Below, piece by piece: positions 51,662 through 63,540 of a stretch of DNA of 64,000 nucleotides. The stretch is taken from the NCBI GenBank assembly GCA_029891385.1, contig CM057230.1:15637372-15701371 (forward strand), read 5' to 3'. The position numbers were made by a program, and so were the translations under genes. Source of the stretch: Erythroxylum novogranatense (Eukaryota; Streptophyta; Magnoliopsida; Malpighiales; Erythroxylaceae). Position 1 is the first letter of the stretch. Every line of letters starts with the position of its first letter. The notes under the pieces are model-generated. The model ran no database searches. It had not been told where the DNA came from and saw nothing but the letters and a program-made list of their open reading frames with translations.

Positions 51662-53730
51662 ACTTGTGTTGTATAAGCAGTCAAAATGATAACTAGGTGA
51701 ATTCCTTTGAGAATTGAGCTGTGTTGCATGCTACTTCTGTGCAATTTCGAATCTGTATAGAATTGGGGTTTTCGAAATTTTCTGCCATAGACTTTCTCAT
51801 AAGATGTTGCTGAATGTGTCTATGAAAGGAAAAATTTTATCGATGCCGATTGATAAGGTTTTGCTAATTTAATTCCCTAAGTTTCGGATGCTGTCTTGTT
51901 GAGCGTTTCTGAAACAGCTATGCTTGTAAATTCGAGAATAAATTCTAGAAAATCGTTTTCGGAGTGGTTTTCACCGACACGTCCCTAAGATGTTTGTGAA
52001 TGTCTCTGTGGATGGAAAATTGTTTTCAAGGTAATTTACTATTTATTCCCGAATTTCTTGTGTGCTGCTGGGAATGTCTGTGTTGAAAAACACAGATTCT
52101 GGTTTGGCTAGATTACTGAGGTTCAATGAGTCTTTGTTGTAAATAAATCCTGAAAAAATTCATGGAGCATGTTGGGAACATGTTTTAACCTCTGTAATTT
52201 TCTCAGCATTTATTGAAAATGTTTCAATGATCATTTTGAGCAAAATGCATAGCTTGGCAGTTTTGAGAAACATGCTGGGGCTGTTTTGTTTGGAATGATT
52301 GGTTGTGTTATTCTCTTTTCCAATGCCTTGAATCATTTTTATAGTGATTAAAAATGTGTTATGTTGATGTGGTATGCATGCCAAGATGAGATTCTTGAAT
52401 TTAGGGTTTCCAATAATTTTTGGATGTCGAATAGGTCACTTTAGAGTCTCGTTAGCTTATTAGTTATCTTAGTTATTTTGGCCGTGCAATTTGTGTGACA
52501 AGTGCGAAGTAATTTTGATAACGTGTAACCTACCTAGAGATACTTAGCATGATTATTTGGTGTCCTTGAATTATGTGGAAATCTAATGATTAATCGTTGA
52601 TTAATCGGTTTCAAGTTTTCAAATATAGTTTGACTATATGGCATGCATGATTTGATGAAAAGTTTCATTAGCACATCAATATAATGTTTTATATACTTGG
52701 TATATTGGTATTGTGAATTGGGACTGCGAATTGAGAATTAGCCAACTAAAAAGCAAGCCTAGCTCATTCGGTCATTGGGACTTGCTCGGTCATTGGAGAA
52801 GCATTCGATCGACTAGGAATTGCTCGGTCATTGGAAAGAACATTCAGTCGACGAGATTTGTTCGGTCATTTGGAAGAAGGATTCAATCGACTAGAACATG
52901 TCGGTCATTGGGCGTGTCTGATAACCCTTCGATCGACTAGAACATGTTCGGTCATTGGAGCGTCTACGATAGGCGTGAGTCGACTAGAACAAAGGTTCGG
53001 TCGGTGGCACATCTTGATCGACTAGAACTTGCTCCGATCGACTATAAACACATTCTTTGGAGGGATGATGGATGATTTTAGGTATAAATTCAATATGATT
53101 GATGCAATGCCTAAATCAGTCCATATAGTCAAGATGACTATGATCCTTGGATGAGATTAATTTGATGAGACCTAAAATCCCTCAATTTAAATATGAAAAC
53201 TAACGCCTTCCATTAATATGGTAAGAACGAGTTCTTATAGGGTTGGGTTGTTGAGCTAACCTCAAGCTCACTCTATCTGGATATGTTGAACCATGAAAAT
53301 ATGATTTTCGGATTAATGGGTCGGTTTTCCTAGAAGCGTTGATTTGTTGAGCTAACCTCGAGGTCAGCGTGGAATGAGGCGAAATTGGGTAGTGTACATC
53401 GGATGTATACGCATCAGTGTTGATAACCCAATGTATGTGCATACATCAACTGTTGATAGATCGGCGATAGTTGCATTCGAGATGCAATTGGTATGACCGA
53501 TACCTACCGATTGACCTAAGGTGATTTGTTGAGCTAACCTCGAGGTCATTCTTAGCAATGTCGGATATCGACCCACTAGGACATTGTGCCATTTTGTTTC
53601 TTGGATTCATGATGAGGTTATGGATTCTATTGAAACTAGTGGGAGCCATATGTATGTCATTTAAGTCCTTATGATCATACATTTAATTCTATTCTAACTT
53701 CCTTTCTCTCTATGTTTAGGTTGATTCAAG
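51662..53730 (+). other. Copia-B leader with two families of short repeats
   Basis: About 2.07 kb lies between the primer site and gag with no supported protein. From 52757 to 53045 a loose tandem array alternates tcggtcattgg (52768, 52785, 52823, 52862, 52901, 52948) with tcgatcgactagaac-type words. Further on, ttgttgagctaacctcgagg occurs three times with small changes (53248, 53344, 53525). These may be packaging or structural elements, but no function is shown. Confidence 0.75.
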
Positions 53731-54650
53731 ATGTCGACTAGTGTGAATCTCGCTCACTAATGGATACAAACAAATTAAGCGGACGAATTTTCTTGGTGGC
53801 TGCGAAATCGAAATTGTTCTCCGATCTGAAGATCTTGGATACATCCTTGATTTTCCGCTTCGATCCACTACTGAAGGAGCTTCGATGATGATCGAAGGCA
53901 TATAAATAAGCATCTCAAAGGCGGTGACATAGCTACATGCATTATGCTTGCATCGATGTCACACGATTGCGAAGCGGACGAGTCTATGGATGCTCACGAT
54001 AGTGTATCATCTACGAGAGTTGTTTGATGAGCAAGCTCGGTCCGAGCGGTTCGAGACCTCAAGATTGCTCTTTACAACGAAGATGACTCTGGTTCATCTG
54101 CGGTGCAATATGCATTGAAGATGAATGGCTATATTGAGAGGTTGGCGGTCTTAGGTTTTGTGATGGATTACGAGTTAAGTATAGACTTGATTCTTGTTGG
54201 CTTATCGATAGTTATTCACGGTTTGTGTTGAACTATCGGATGAACCAAATATCCACCACAATTCCCGAGTGATCAACATGCTCGAGAGCAATGAACAAAT
54301 TTGTCAAGCAAGATAGCAATGCGTTCTTATTGGTGGATTCTTCTTCCTCTGCTTCGAAAGAAGGAGAAGAAGAAAAAAGGCTCAAAAGCCGAAAGGAAGT
54401 GCAGCGAAAGGCAAGAAGAAGACCAAAGATACTGCACCAAAGGTACTGCTTCCATTGCGGTAAGGCTGGTCATTGGGCGTAATCGCAAAGTCTATCTGGA
54501 ACAATGAAGCGAAGAAGGCATCGGATGCCTCGACTTCTTCGGTATGTTTGTCATTGAGGTTATCTTGTTTACGATCATAACATATGGGTATTAGATACGG
54601 TTGTGGCTCACACATATGCAATGATATCACGAGGCCTCGAGGACGATGGC
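53731..54650 (+). pseudogene. Copia-B gag remnant
   Basis: ATG 53731 starts MSTSVNLAH; a TNKL and a WWLRN segment follow in shifted frames, recalling the DTNKLxGxNFLDWxRNLxI opening of one Copia gag group. The middle reads SMSHDCE and later VKQDSNAFLLVDSSSSASKE, then a Lys-rich spacer and the zinc knuckle CFHCGKAGHW at about 54455, with the last Cys lost by frameshift. At least four frameshifts occur. Confidence 0.78.
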
Positions 54651-55990
54651 TGACTCATAAAGGGAGAAATGGACTGCGTGTTGGCAATGGAGCAAGAGTT
54701 CTTTGCATTAGCCAGTAGGAACTTATGTTTTGACACTCCCAGTGGGCTTGTACTTAACTTGGATGATTGTTATTTTGTACCGTGTTAACAAAGAACATAT
54801 TATCATTTCTTGTTTAAATAAATTTGGTTTCCATTTGTCTTTTGGTAACAATGGTTGTTCTATTAGCTCAAATGGAATGCTTTATGGTATGCTTGGTACA
54901 TTATGCAATGGAATATACATATTAGATATGTCATATCCGGTTATGAATGTCAATGACGCTAAAAGACATAAAAGAGATAATTTAAAATCAACTTATTTAT
55001 GGCATTGTCGCATTGGCCATATAAATGAGAGACGATCGCTAAGCTCCACAAGAGTGGAAGTTTAGGGTCATTTGATTATGAATCATATGACACATGTGAA
55101 TCTTGTTTATTAGGCAAGATGACTAAGTTACCTTTAAGGAAAGGGTGAGCAGCGATCGGATTATTAGACCTAATACATTCGGATGTATGTGGTCCGATGT
55201 CCATCCATGCGAAATGGTTGTTGTTACTTCATTACCTTCATCGATGATTATTCTCGATATGGGTATACATGTCGATGAGATACAAATCTGAAGCGTTTGA
55301 AAAGTTCAAACAATTGAAATGAAGTAGAAAAACAACTTGGTAAAAGTATCAAAACATTACGATCCGATCGTGGTGGTGAATACTTAGACCAAGAGTTTTG
55401 GATTATCTTAGAGATAATGGGATTTTATCTCGGTGGACCCCTCCTTACACCACAGCATAATGGTGTGGCGAGAAAGGAGAAATCGAACCTTGTTGGACGT
55501 GAGTACGATCTATGATGGGTTTTACGATTACCAAAATCCTTTTGGGGATATGCACTTGAGGCATTTGTTTACTTGTTAAGCGAGTTCCATCAAAGCGATT
55601 GATGTTACTCCATATGAGATGTGGACTAACAAGAAACCTTATCTTTCTTATTTGAAAGTATGGGGTTGTCACGCTTATGTGAAGCGGACAAAGTCGATAA
55701 GCTTGAAGCAAAATCGACAAGTGTCATTCATTGGATATCCTAAAGAAACAAGAGGATATCAATTCTACAATCTTGAGGAACAAAAGGTGTTTGTTTGATG
55801 CATGCTGTCTTTAGAGAAAGAGTTTCTTTTACAAGAAGGCGGTGGGAGCGAATTGAGCTTGAAGAAGTTCAAGATGCTCGGACGACGCTTGAATCAACTG
55901 TGCGAACACGAAGCGTGACTCATACAAATGAGGTAACAGATTCAACCTTCTACTTCACACGAAACTTCGTAGGTCAAGTAGGATACGCTC
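54560..55990 (+). pseudogene. Copia-B protease-integrase remnant
   Basis: Protease remains: LDTVVAHTYAM at about 54590, where DSGCAHTY is usual, so the active site is damaged. The GAG-pre-integrase piece (54730-55065) has CLNKFGFHLSFGNNGCSISS, GIYILDMSYPVMNV and YLWHCRIGHINE. Integrase pieces follow in several frames: a CxxC (CESCLLGKMTKLP), HSDVCGPMS, LRSDRGGEYLDQEF (about 55360) and VYLL near 55570. The open frame 55795-56019 is not recognisable integrase and lies in the decayed linker. Confidence 0.82.
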
Positions 55991-56002
55991 TGTTCGAGAG
56001 AT

Positions 56003-57530
56003 ATGGATTTCGTGAGTGAGCAGAATGACGTATTGCTCATAGAGGATGATGAGCCTACCACCTATGAAGAGGTTCTGAAGAGTTCAGAATCTGAAAAATG
56101 GCTTCGTGCCATGAAATCTGAAATGGATTCCATGTATGAAAACCAAGTATGGACTTTGGTTGATGCACCTGAAGGGATAAAACCTATAGGGTGCAAATGG
56201 GTTTTCAAGAAGAAAACTAACATGGATGGTAATGTGATTACCTATAAAGCAAGGCTTGTGGCTAAAGGCTTTCGTCAAAGACAAGGAGTTGACTATGACG
56301 AGACCTTCAGTCCATGGCAATGCTTAAATCCATTAGGATACTCCTAGCCATTGCCGCTCATTATGATTATGAGATATGGCAAATGGATGTGAAGACAGCT
56401 TTCCTGAATGGAAATCTGGCTGAGGATGTGTACATGACACAACCTGAGGGCTTCATTTCCGCTGATGGCGAAAAGGTATGCAAGCTTCAGAAATCCATTT
56501 ATGGATTGAAGCAAGCATCCAGGAGTTGGAATATCCGTTTTGATGAGACGATCAAAGAGTTTGGTTTCTCACAAAATCCGGATGAACATTGTGTGTACAA
56601 GAAGGTTAATGGAACTGCAATCGTATTCCTTGTGTTATATGTAGATGACATATTGTTGCTAGGAAACGATGTCTCAATGTTGCAATCAGTAAAAGTTTGG
56701 TTGTCCAAACACTTTGCCATGAAAGACCTTGGAGAAGCAACTTATATCCTTGGGATAAAGATTTATAGAGATAGATCTAATAGGTTGCTTGGTCTTTCAC
56801 AGTCAACGTACATAGACAAGGTGCTAAAGAGGTTTAGCATGGAGCAATCGAGAGGTTTCTTCCATTACTCATGGGATAACACTCGAAGTCTATGTGTCCT
56901 CGGACACGGGGCGAGAGGATGCGTATGAATATGATCCGTATCGTCTGCGGTAGGATCTATTATATACGTAATGCTATATACGAGACCCGATGTATCATAT
57001 GCTCTAAGTGTTACGAGCAGATACCAATCGGATCTGGTGAGGGTCCTTTGGGTGGTGTCGAGAATATCCTTAAGTACTTGCGAAGAACTAAGGATGTTTT
57101 CTTGATATATGGAGATGGAAATCTCCAGTGGCGGGCATCTGATGCCGATTTTCAATCGATAAGGGCGACTCGAGGTCCCAATCAGTTACGTTTTCACACT
57201 AAATGGCGGAGCGGTCGGTTGGAAGAGTTCCAAGCAAGAGCGCTGGCGATTCAACGATCGAGGCGAGTACATTGCAAAGCATCGGATGCAAAGCAAAGGA
57301 AGCCGTTTGGATCGAAGTTCATTCTTGAACTTGGTGTGGTTCCTAAATGTGATGGACCCATTCGGTTGTATTGTGACAACAATGGAGCTATTCTGCAGCG
57401 AAAGAACCAAGGTCTCATCGGCGATCCAAACACGTACTCGCCGATACCATTTGATTCGGAGATCATTGCTCGAGGTGATGTCACGATAGAGAATTTCCAG
57501 AGCGAACATTCTTGATCCGTTGTGAAGCCG
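56003..57530 (+). pseudogene. Copia-B reverse transcriptase-RNase H remnant
   Basis: The piece 56003-56347 has [36 protein letters not shown] and [10 protein letters not shown]; after a small deletion, 56314-56928 has IWQMDVKTAFLNGNLAEDVY, SIYGLKQASRSWNIRF and FLVLYVDDILLLGNDVSM with the catalytic Asp pair at about 56645. The segment after KVLKRFSMEQS is scrambled by several small indels. RNase H pieces are found at 57100-57500, including LRRTKDVFLIYG and LYCDNNGAI. The polypurine tract is agtgggaggt before 57613. Confidence 0.85.
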
Positions 57531-57612
57531 TTGTCACGAAGAATTTTGATTCTCATGTACTCGCTTATGGTATTAGATACCAAAGGCGATTGGCTTTAGG
57601 TCAGTGGGAGGT

Positions 57613-59449
57613 TGTTAGAGTAGTGCCTAAAGGCAATCCCTTTAGCGCATTTTGTTCATAATCATGTACGGACATTATGAATAAATAAAGCAAAGGCATT
57701 TTCATTTATTTGATATTCATTTTATTATGAATTGATAATGATCTTTAATCAAATTAATGAAGTCCACGATACATGACATAGCATGGAGGAAATTATGATG
57801 TGATCATACTCTTGAGATTCCTATCATGTGTAATTATGTCGATATCTAAATTATCCTAGTCATAGGATTAATGAGGCTGGACATCGTTAATCCGGATAGA
57901 CTAGCACATGTCAAATTCCTTGATTGGATCGGCGGTGGATCTCGTAAAGCTGTAAATATTGAGATATTTAGATTTGACATGTGGATGCTTACTAGTGGTA
58001 GTAAGTACATTGGATGACCTGCCATGAGATCATCACGTGGATGTACTATTCAAATGTCGGTGATAATCTCATCATAGCAATGGTGCAAGTATCCTTAGAC
58101 TTGAGGTACTCGAGGATATCTTGAATCTTGATTACGTATTTTGACTCCATTCCTTGTTGCCTTTCGGAGGTCGCTCATAGGGTGGTGATTGGGTATAGCT
58201 TGAGGTATTGAAGGTAATTGAGTAGCCAATAGAGGATTCACCACTTACGTGATAGCGAAGAGATACCCGTAGCCTCTTATCGGGATCATTACTTTGAAGT
58301 CTCTGGCGCCGGAGCATACATATGTCATGAAGATGGTCTTCATGGACATATAAAGTAATGAGTCCTAGGGCGAGATCTAATTACACTTGGACTAGATTTG
58401 ATTTAATCGGTCTAGTAAGAGTTGACACATTGCCCATACTCAAACCAAGTGGGGTATAGCATGGTGAAAGGACGAATTGCGGTAATTGTCTATGGAAGGG
58501 TTCGTGATATGGTTTCATTAGTCAAACCAATTACTTTCCGGTCAATTGGGGTCGTGATGTGTTGCTAGATACCGCTCATGACTTGCTTAGATTAAGTGTT
58601 AATCTAAGTGGCCAACATAACCGGAACCTAATGGGTCCACGCATAAGAGTGACTCGGAGAATCAGTAAAATAGTTTGAGACGAGATCCGATATCTGGAGA
58701 GCAATAGGATTAAATGGATCCCGATGAGATTGGGATATGTCCCGATGAGATCGCGACATCGATATTGCTGAAAAGGGTCTCCGGCGATTTTTCGCGACGG
58801 CGGGGCCCGACAGGCCGGTAAGACCGACTCAGCTTGGTGGACCACTTGATGATATATATATTAATTAATTAAGTAAATAATTAATTAATTATATATATAT
58901 ATGTTGATTTCGTGGAACCAAAATGGAGAGGAAGCTTTATTAACTTTGACTTTTCAAAGTAATGATGGTTTAGCAATTTAAGGCATTTATTATGCCTATA
59001 CGTGGATGCATCCCCTCAAGCCTCTTATATGTGTTTTAAAGTGTTAACATATATATAAGAAGGCTTGAAGAAAAGTGAATGCACGGTTTTGGAATGGGAG
59101 AAGATCGAAAATAGCTTAAAGGTTAAGCTTTGAAGATTGTCTTCATCTCCTTCCTCTCATCCTCTCCATTGGCTTCTTCTTCTCAAGGTTCCACCAAGAT
59201 CATCTCACTTGCTCTCCAAGGCTAAGGTTAGTGCTAGCACACTATTCTTTAGTCTAGCTATTCCGGGTCAAAGAGTTTGTCGGTTAGATTTTCAAACCTC
59301 TGCGTGGATCTGTTAGAGGCGGTCTCCTTTAGTCGTTATGGTTTGATTGTGTATACATACACATGGATCACAGCTTTCGGAATGTCCGGGACTTAAAATT
59401 TTAATTCCGCACCCTGGGCATGTGATGCCCACCCCGGGATTTTCCTACA
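57613..59449 (+). repeat. 3' LTR of Copia-B
   Basis: It has the same ends as the 5' LTR, followed by gaaag. Open frames inside it (such as 59401-59754 on the minus strand, which crosses its edge) are chance. Confidence 0.95.
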
Positions 59450-59989
59450 GAAAGCCCACTTCCGACCATTGAGATGGCATACGCAACGGTTCGCAAGGAG
59501 GCTGCCAGACGGAATATTCTCAATCCGTCGATCGCCGGAGACAGTGAAGGAGACCTTGGAATCGGTAGTGGACTAGCAATGAAAGGGCAAGGCGAAAAAC
59601 CCAGAACAAAACTACAAAGATTTACATCAAGGGAGCATGAAAAATCCAGAATGGGCAATGGAGATACCCGGTCAGATCTGGCCGGAAATTCCGCAACCTC
59701 ATCACTCCGGGTTCGTGTTGACAGATCGGGAATGAAGTGCAGCCACTGCAACATGACCGGACATCTCCGAGAAGAGTGTTTTCACATAGTGATTTTGGAC
59801 TGGTGGAAAGACAACCAAGGAGGACAAATCGTGATGGCAATCGGAGCAAGAATGGGCGAGCCGTCATTTGTGATGACAATCAAGAGACCACCGGCGTTCA
59901 CAACAGCAACGTGGATGGCGCAAGTGGAGGATTTGTTGCTGTCGGAGTCGGTGAACATGGAGCAGCCGCAGGTCGAAGTGAAGAGTTGA
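59450..59989 (+). pseudogene. Copia-A gag, second part with zinc knuckle
   Basis: The continuation reads PLPTIEMAYATVRKEAARRN, then a low-complexity linker and the zinc knuckle CSHCNMTGHLREEC at about 59745. The open frame ends at 59989. The first five bases are the Copia-B target duplication. Confidence 0.87.
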
Positions 59990-60059
59990 GGGGCAATGAC
60001 AGAGGTAAAGGGTTTGGGGTAACGAAATTAACCCCAAGCCCTCCTTTTATTAGCTCACC

Positions 60060-61453
60060 TGTTGTTAATAAATTAACCAAAGTATCGTATGCATATGCCG
60101 TTGGGGTTCTAAATCTCCACAATGGTTGTTCGATTGTGCTAAATGAACCACGATGACCTATGACCCGGTGATATTGTTAACCCATCAGTTAAAAAATCCC
60201 ACATCTGATCGCCAATGGGGGTTAGCACTAGTTCAAAGGTGAACTATTGAGTTGTCTCTACTGAAATTATTGAATTGTTTATATGTCCGTCCACGTCACG
60301 TAAATTGCTATCAATTAGCCAAGTAACGAAGGAGTTGAATTGTACCCTTCTAATGCATCCTAATTTTTGCCTTTTGCAGGACATCAGAACGAAGGAGATT
60401 ATTGGGTGTGGCACTGAGCGAGATGGCCTCTATTACCTTGATGAAGTGGTTCAGAAAGGGTTCGCACAACTAGCTCATGGGACAGTTGACCGTTTAAGCT
60501 GGTTGTGGCACCGTCGCCTAGGTCATCCTTCTCACGGTTACCTCAAACTCCTTTTCCTCAGTTTTCTAGTAATAATCATTGTGACACTTGTGTTCTGGCA
60601 AAAAGCCATAGACAATCTTTCCTTAGAATAATCTGAGGGTTGAGCATGTTTTGATTTAATTCATTCTGATGTGTGGGGTCCTGCTCCGAATGTTGGTAGT
60701 AGTGGACTTAAATTTTTCTTGACATTTATTGATGATTGCACACGCATGACTTGGATTTATTTCTTAAAACATAAATCTGAAGTTCCCCAAAAATTTATCC
60801 ACTTCTATAATATGATCCACACACAGTACCAAAAACCCATCCGTATCCTTCGCTCTGATAACGGAGGAGAATTTATCAACCACACAATGCAAGCCTTCTT
60901 TCGAAACAAAGGCCTGATACACCAAACCACTTATCCCAACACCCCACAACAAAATGGAGTGGCTGAACGAAAGAATAGAATCATCCTAGAAATAACCCGA
61001 ACCCTTCTCATTGACTCACATGTACCCAAAACCTTTTGGCCTGAAGCTGTAGCCACAACTGTGTACCTTCTTAATCGTCTTCCGACCAAAATCCTAAAAC
61101 TCCAAACCCCACTACAAGTTTTTTCCGCTCACAACAAAGTACCTCCAGCCTTAACCTTACTTCCCCGTATCTTCGGATGCTCCGTGTTTGTCCACATACC
61201 AAAACATGAACGTACTAAATTTGATCCGTGTGCCGTTAAATGTGTTTTCGTAGGATATGGGGTAAACCGAAAAGGTTACCGTTGCTATGACCCTAAAGCC
61301 CGTCGCATGTACACCACGATGGACTGCGACTTCCTAGAAACCGAATACTTTTACCATACCCAATCCAGTGGTCAGGGGGAGAATCATACACCAGCAGACT
61401 CACTAGATTGGTTACACAACCCAGTTTTCTCGGTCGATGAGCCCAACATCTAA
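60060..61453 (+). pseudogene. Copia-A protease-integrase
   Basis: The protease site is damaged: around 60120-60170 the frame reads WLFDCAK, then a stop and MTYDPV, where a DSGA active site is expected. The GAG-pre-integrase region (60275-60631) is well kept, with LNCTLLMHPNFCLLQD, GLYYLDE and LWHRRLGHPSHGYL. The integrase core (60671-61453) is open, with FIDDCTRMTWIYF, ILRSDNGGEF and TPQQNGVAERKNR, and then GYRCYDPKARRMYTTMD. The D-D-E residues are present. Frame breaks lie at 60630-60670 and 60150-60270. Confidence 0.88.
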
Positions 61454-63334
61454 GCTAGCGGTCCCGTTGAATCTGCTCCTGAAGACGAATCGAGAACCAT
61501 CGAACCAGACACCCCACAGTCCCCTCGCTCTGATGTCCAAGAGGTAAATAATCTTGATCATGAAATTACTCCTGTTCAATCTGAAAATGCTTCCGCTGAC
61601 CATGAGTCTGTAGCTCCCGAAATAGAAGTTGTTGAACAGGTTGGAAGATATATTTTGCCTCCCAGAAGTACTAGAGGAGTTCCTCCAAAAAGGTACTCAC
61701 CAGAACGAGAATCCAGAGTGACGAGATATCCGGTGGCTAATCTTGTCAGGGGGAGTTTATCAAAGATGGCTAAAGCCTTCACGGTTGCTATACACTCAGA
61801 ATCAATTCCTAGAACTGCATAAGAAGCTGTGAGATAAGGAAATGGCGTGAAGCAATGGAGCGAAATGAAGTCACTTGAGAAGAATAGAACAAGGAAAATG
61901 CAACTTACTTTGGGAAAAGAACAAGAGGGTGCCGATGGGTATTCACAATCAAACATAGGCGAGATGGGCGGTGAGAGATACAAGGCTCGATTAGTGGCCA
62001 AAGGATATACCCAAACCTATGGGGTAGACTACTCAGAGACATTTAGTCCAGTGGCGAAGATTAACACGATCAGGGTTGTATTCTCAATTGCAGCCAATCT
62101 CAATTGGGCGCTCCACCAGTTCGACGTGAAGAATGCATTTCTTCATGGAGATCTTCGAGAAGAAGTATATATGGAACCACCGCCAGGTTCAAGCGGGTTT
62201 AAAATGGCGAAGTATGTCAACTCAAGAAGGCACTTTATGGGCTTAAACAATCACCACGAGCATGGTTTGGAAAATTCACCATGGCAATGAGGACGGATAC
62301 AAGCAGAGTAATTCGATCACACTTTGTTCTTAAAAAAAGGCGGACCGAGTCACATGCCTAATCATATACGTGGACGATATGATTATCACAGGGGATGATG
62401 AGGACGAAATTGCACAGCTCCGAAGAAACCTGTTTGAAGAATTTGAGATGAAAGATTTGGAGAGACTCAAGTACTTCCTTGGGATAGAAGTATTGAGGTC
62501 AAATCATGGGATATTTATCTCACAGCGAAAATACATCCTTGATCTACTGACTGAAGTTGGAATGGTCGATTGTAGGCCAGCAGAAACCCCAATTGTTGTG
62601 AATCATGGTCTGAAGATTGAAGAAGATGCTAAACTTGCAGATCGAGAGTGCTATCAAAGACTGATTGGGAAGCTGATATATTTGTCTCACACTCGACCAG
62701 ACATTGCTTATGCAGTTGGGATAGTTAGCCAATTCATGCATAAACCTCAGGTACAACATATGGAGGCTGCCATGAGAATTGTGAGGTATCTTAAGGGCTC
62801 ACCAGGAAAAGGAATTGTGTTTCGAAAACATGGGCACCTGGAGGTAACAAGTTACACAGATGCTGATTGGGCTGGAAATCCAATGGATAGAAGATCTACA
62901 TCAGGATACTTCACTCTGGTTGGAGGGAACCTGGTTACTTGGAAAAGTAAGAAGCAGAAGGTAGTTGCCCTCCAAAGGTCTTTGAAGCGGAGTTCAGAGG
63001 AATAGCAAAAGGATTAGCGAAATCTTGTGGATAAAAAGCATTAACCGAAATTGGATTTCCACCGCAGGATGCTTGTCAGCTATTGTGTGACAACAAGGCG
63101 GCTATCAGTATTTCTGAGAATCCAGTTCAACACGATCGTACAAAACATGTTAAGGTAGATCGTCACTTTATTAAAAAGAAGTTGGAGGAGGGAACAATAA
63201 GTCTACCATATGTTCGATCTGAAGACCAACTGGCTGACATCTTGACCAAAGCAATCACTGGAAGAACATTTCTCGAAGTATTGAGCAAGTTGGGTGTTGG
63301 AGACCCTACAACCCAACTTGAGGGGGAGTGTTAG
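61454..63334 (+). pseudogene. Copia-A linker, reverse transcriptase and RNase H
   Basis: An acidic Ser/Pro/Glu linker occupies 61454-61830; the usual RT start (WxxAMxxExxAL) is corrupted near 61850. RT then reads [39 protein letters not shown], a frameshift near 62215, and IIYVDDMIITGDDEDE (62362-62410). The thumb and RNase H run on in one open piece (62370-63005) with YFLGIEVLRSNHGIF, HTRPDIAYAVGIVSQFM, SYTDADWAGNPMDRRSTSGY. After a short break, LLCDNKAAISISENPVQHD and QLADILTKAITGRTF complete RNase H at 63334. Confidence 0.9.
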
Positions 63335-63535
63335 AATAGAAAGAAAGTGTGCAAATGTAAATATGGATAAGATTGACACCCTTAATTATGGGATCAATCC
63401 TTTCCTTAATTATAGCACAGTGATTAGCCTTCTTAGCCTAGAATTATGGGATTACAGTCTATAAGATCAGGATGTAAACAAGATTAATACACATCAATTG
63501 AGTCAATTATGTTCTATTCCCTCTACGTTTCTTCA
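63329..63535 (+). repeat. 3' LTR of Copia-A
   Basis: The 207-bp copy of the 5' LTR is followed by ttctc, the second target duplication copy. Confidence 0.95.
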
Positions 63536-63540
63536 TTCTC

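Larger units (their letters stand above)
49811..59449 (+). mobile_element. Copia-B: long-LTR Copia element nested in Copia-A
   Basis: LTRs of 1,838 bp (49811-51648) and 1,837 bp (57613-59449), perfect target duplication gaaag (49806-49810 and 59450-59454), a primer site, a 2-kb leader, then gag, protease, integrase, RT and RNase H in order. Total length 9.6 kb. LTRs of this size are found in the Angela-type Copia lineage, but I do not assign a lineage. Coding sequence is punctuated by many small indels. Being nested, it is younger than Copia-A. Confidence 0.95.
48881..63535 (+). mobile_element. Copia-A: Ty1/Copia element in the TNL-1 TIR exon, split by Copia-B
   Basis: LTRs of 206 and 207 bp are nearly identical. 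A perfect target duplication (ttctc at 48876-48880 and 63536-63540), a primer site and a polypurine tract (acttgagggggag at 63316-63328) mark the ends. Without the nested Copia-B the element is about 5 kb. Gag is split at 49810/59450 and joins in frame. It inserted antisense to TNL-1. Protease, integrase-RT linker and RT have stops, but the near-identical LTRs suggest a relatively recent insertion. Confidence 0.95.
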
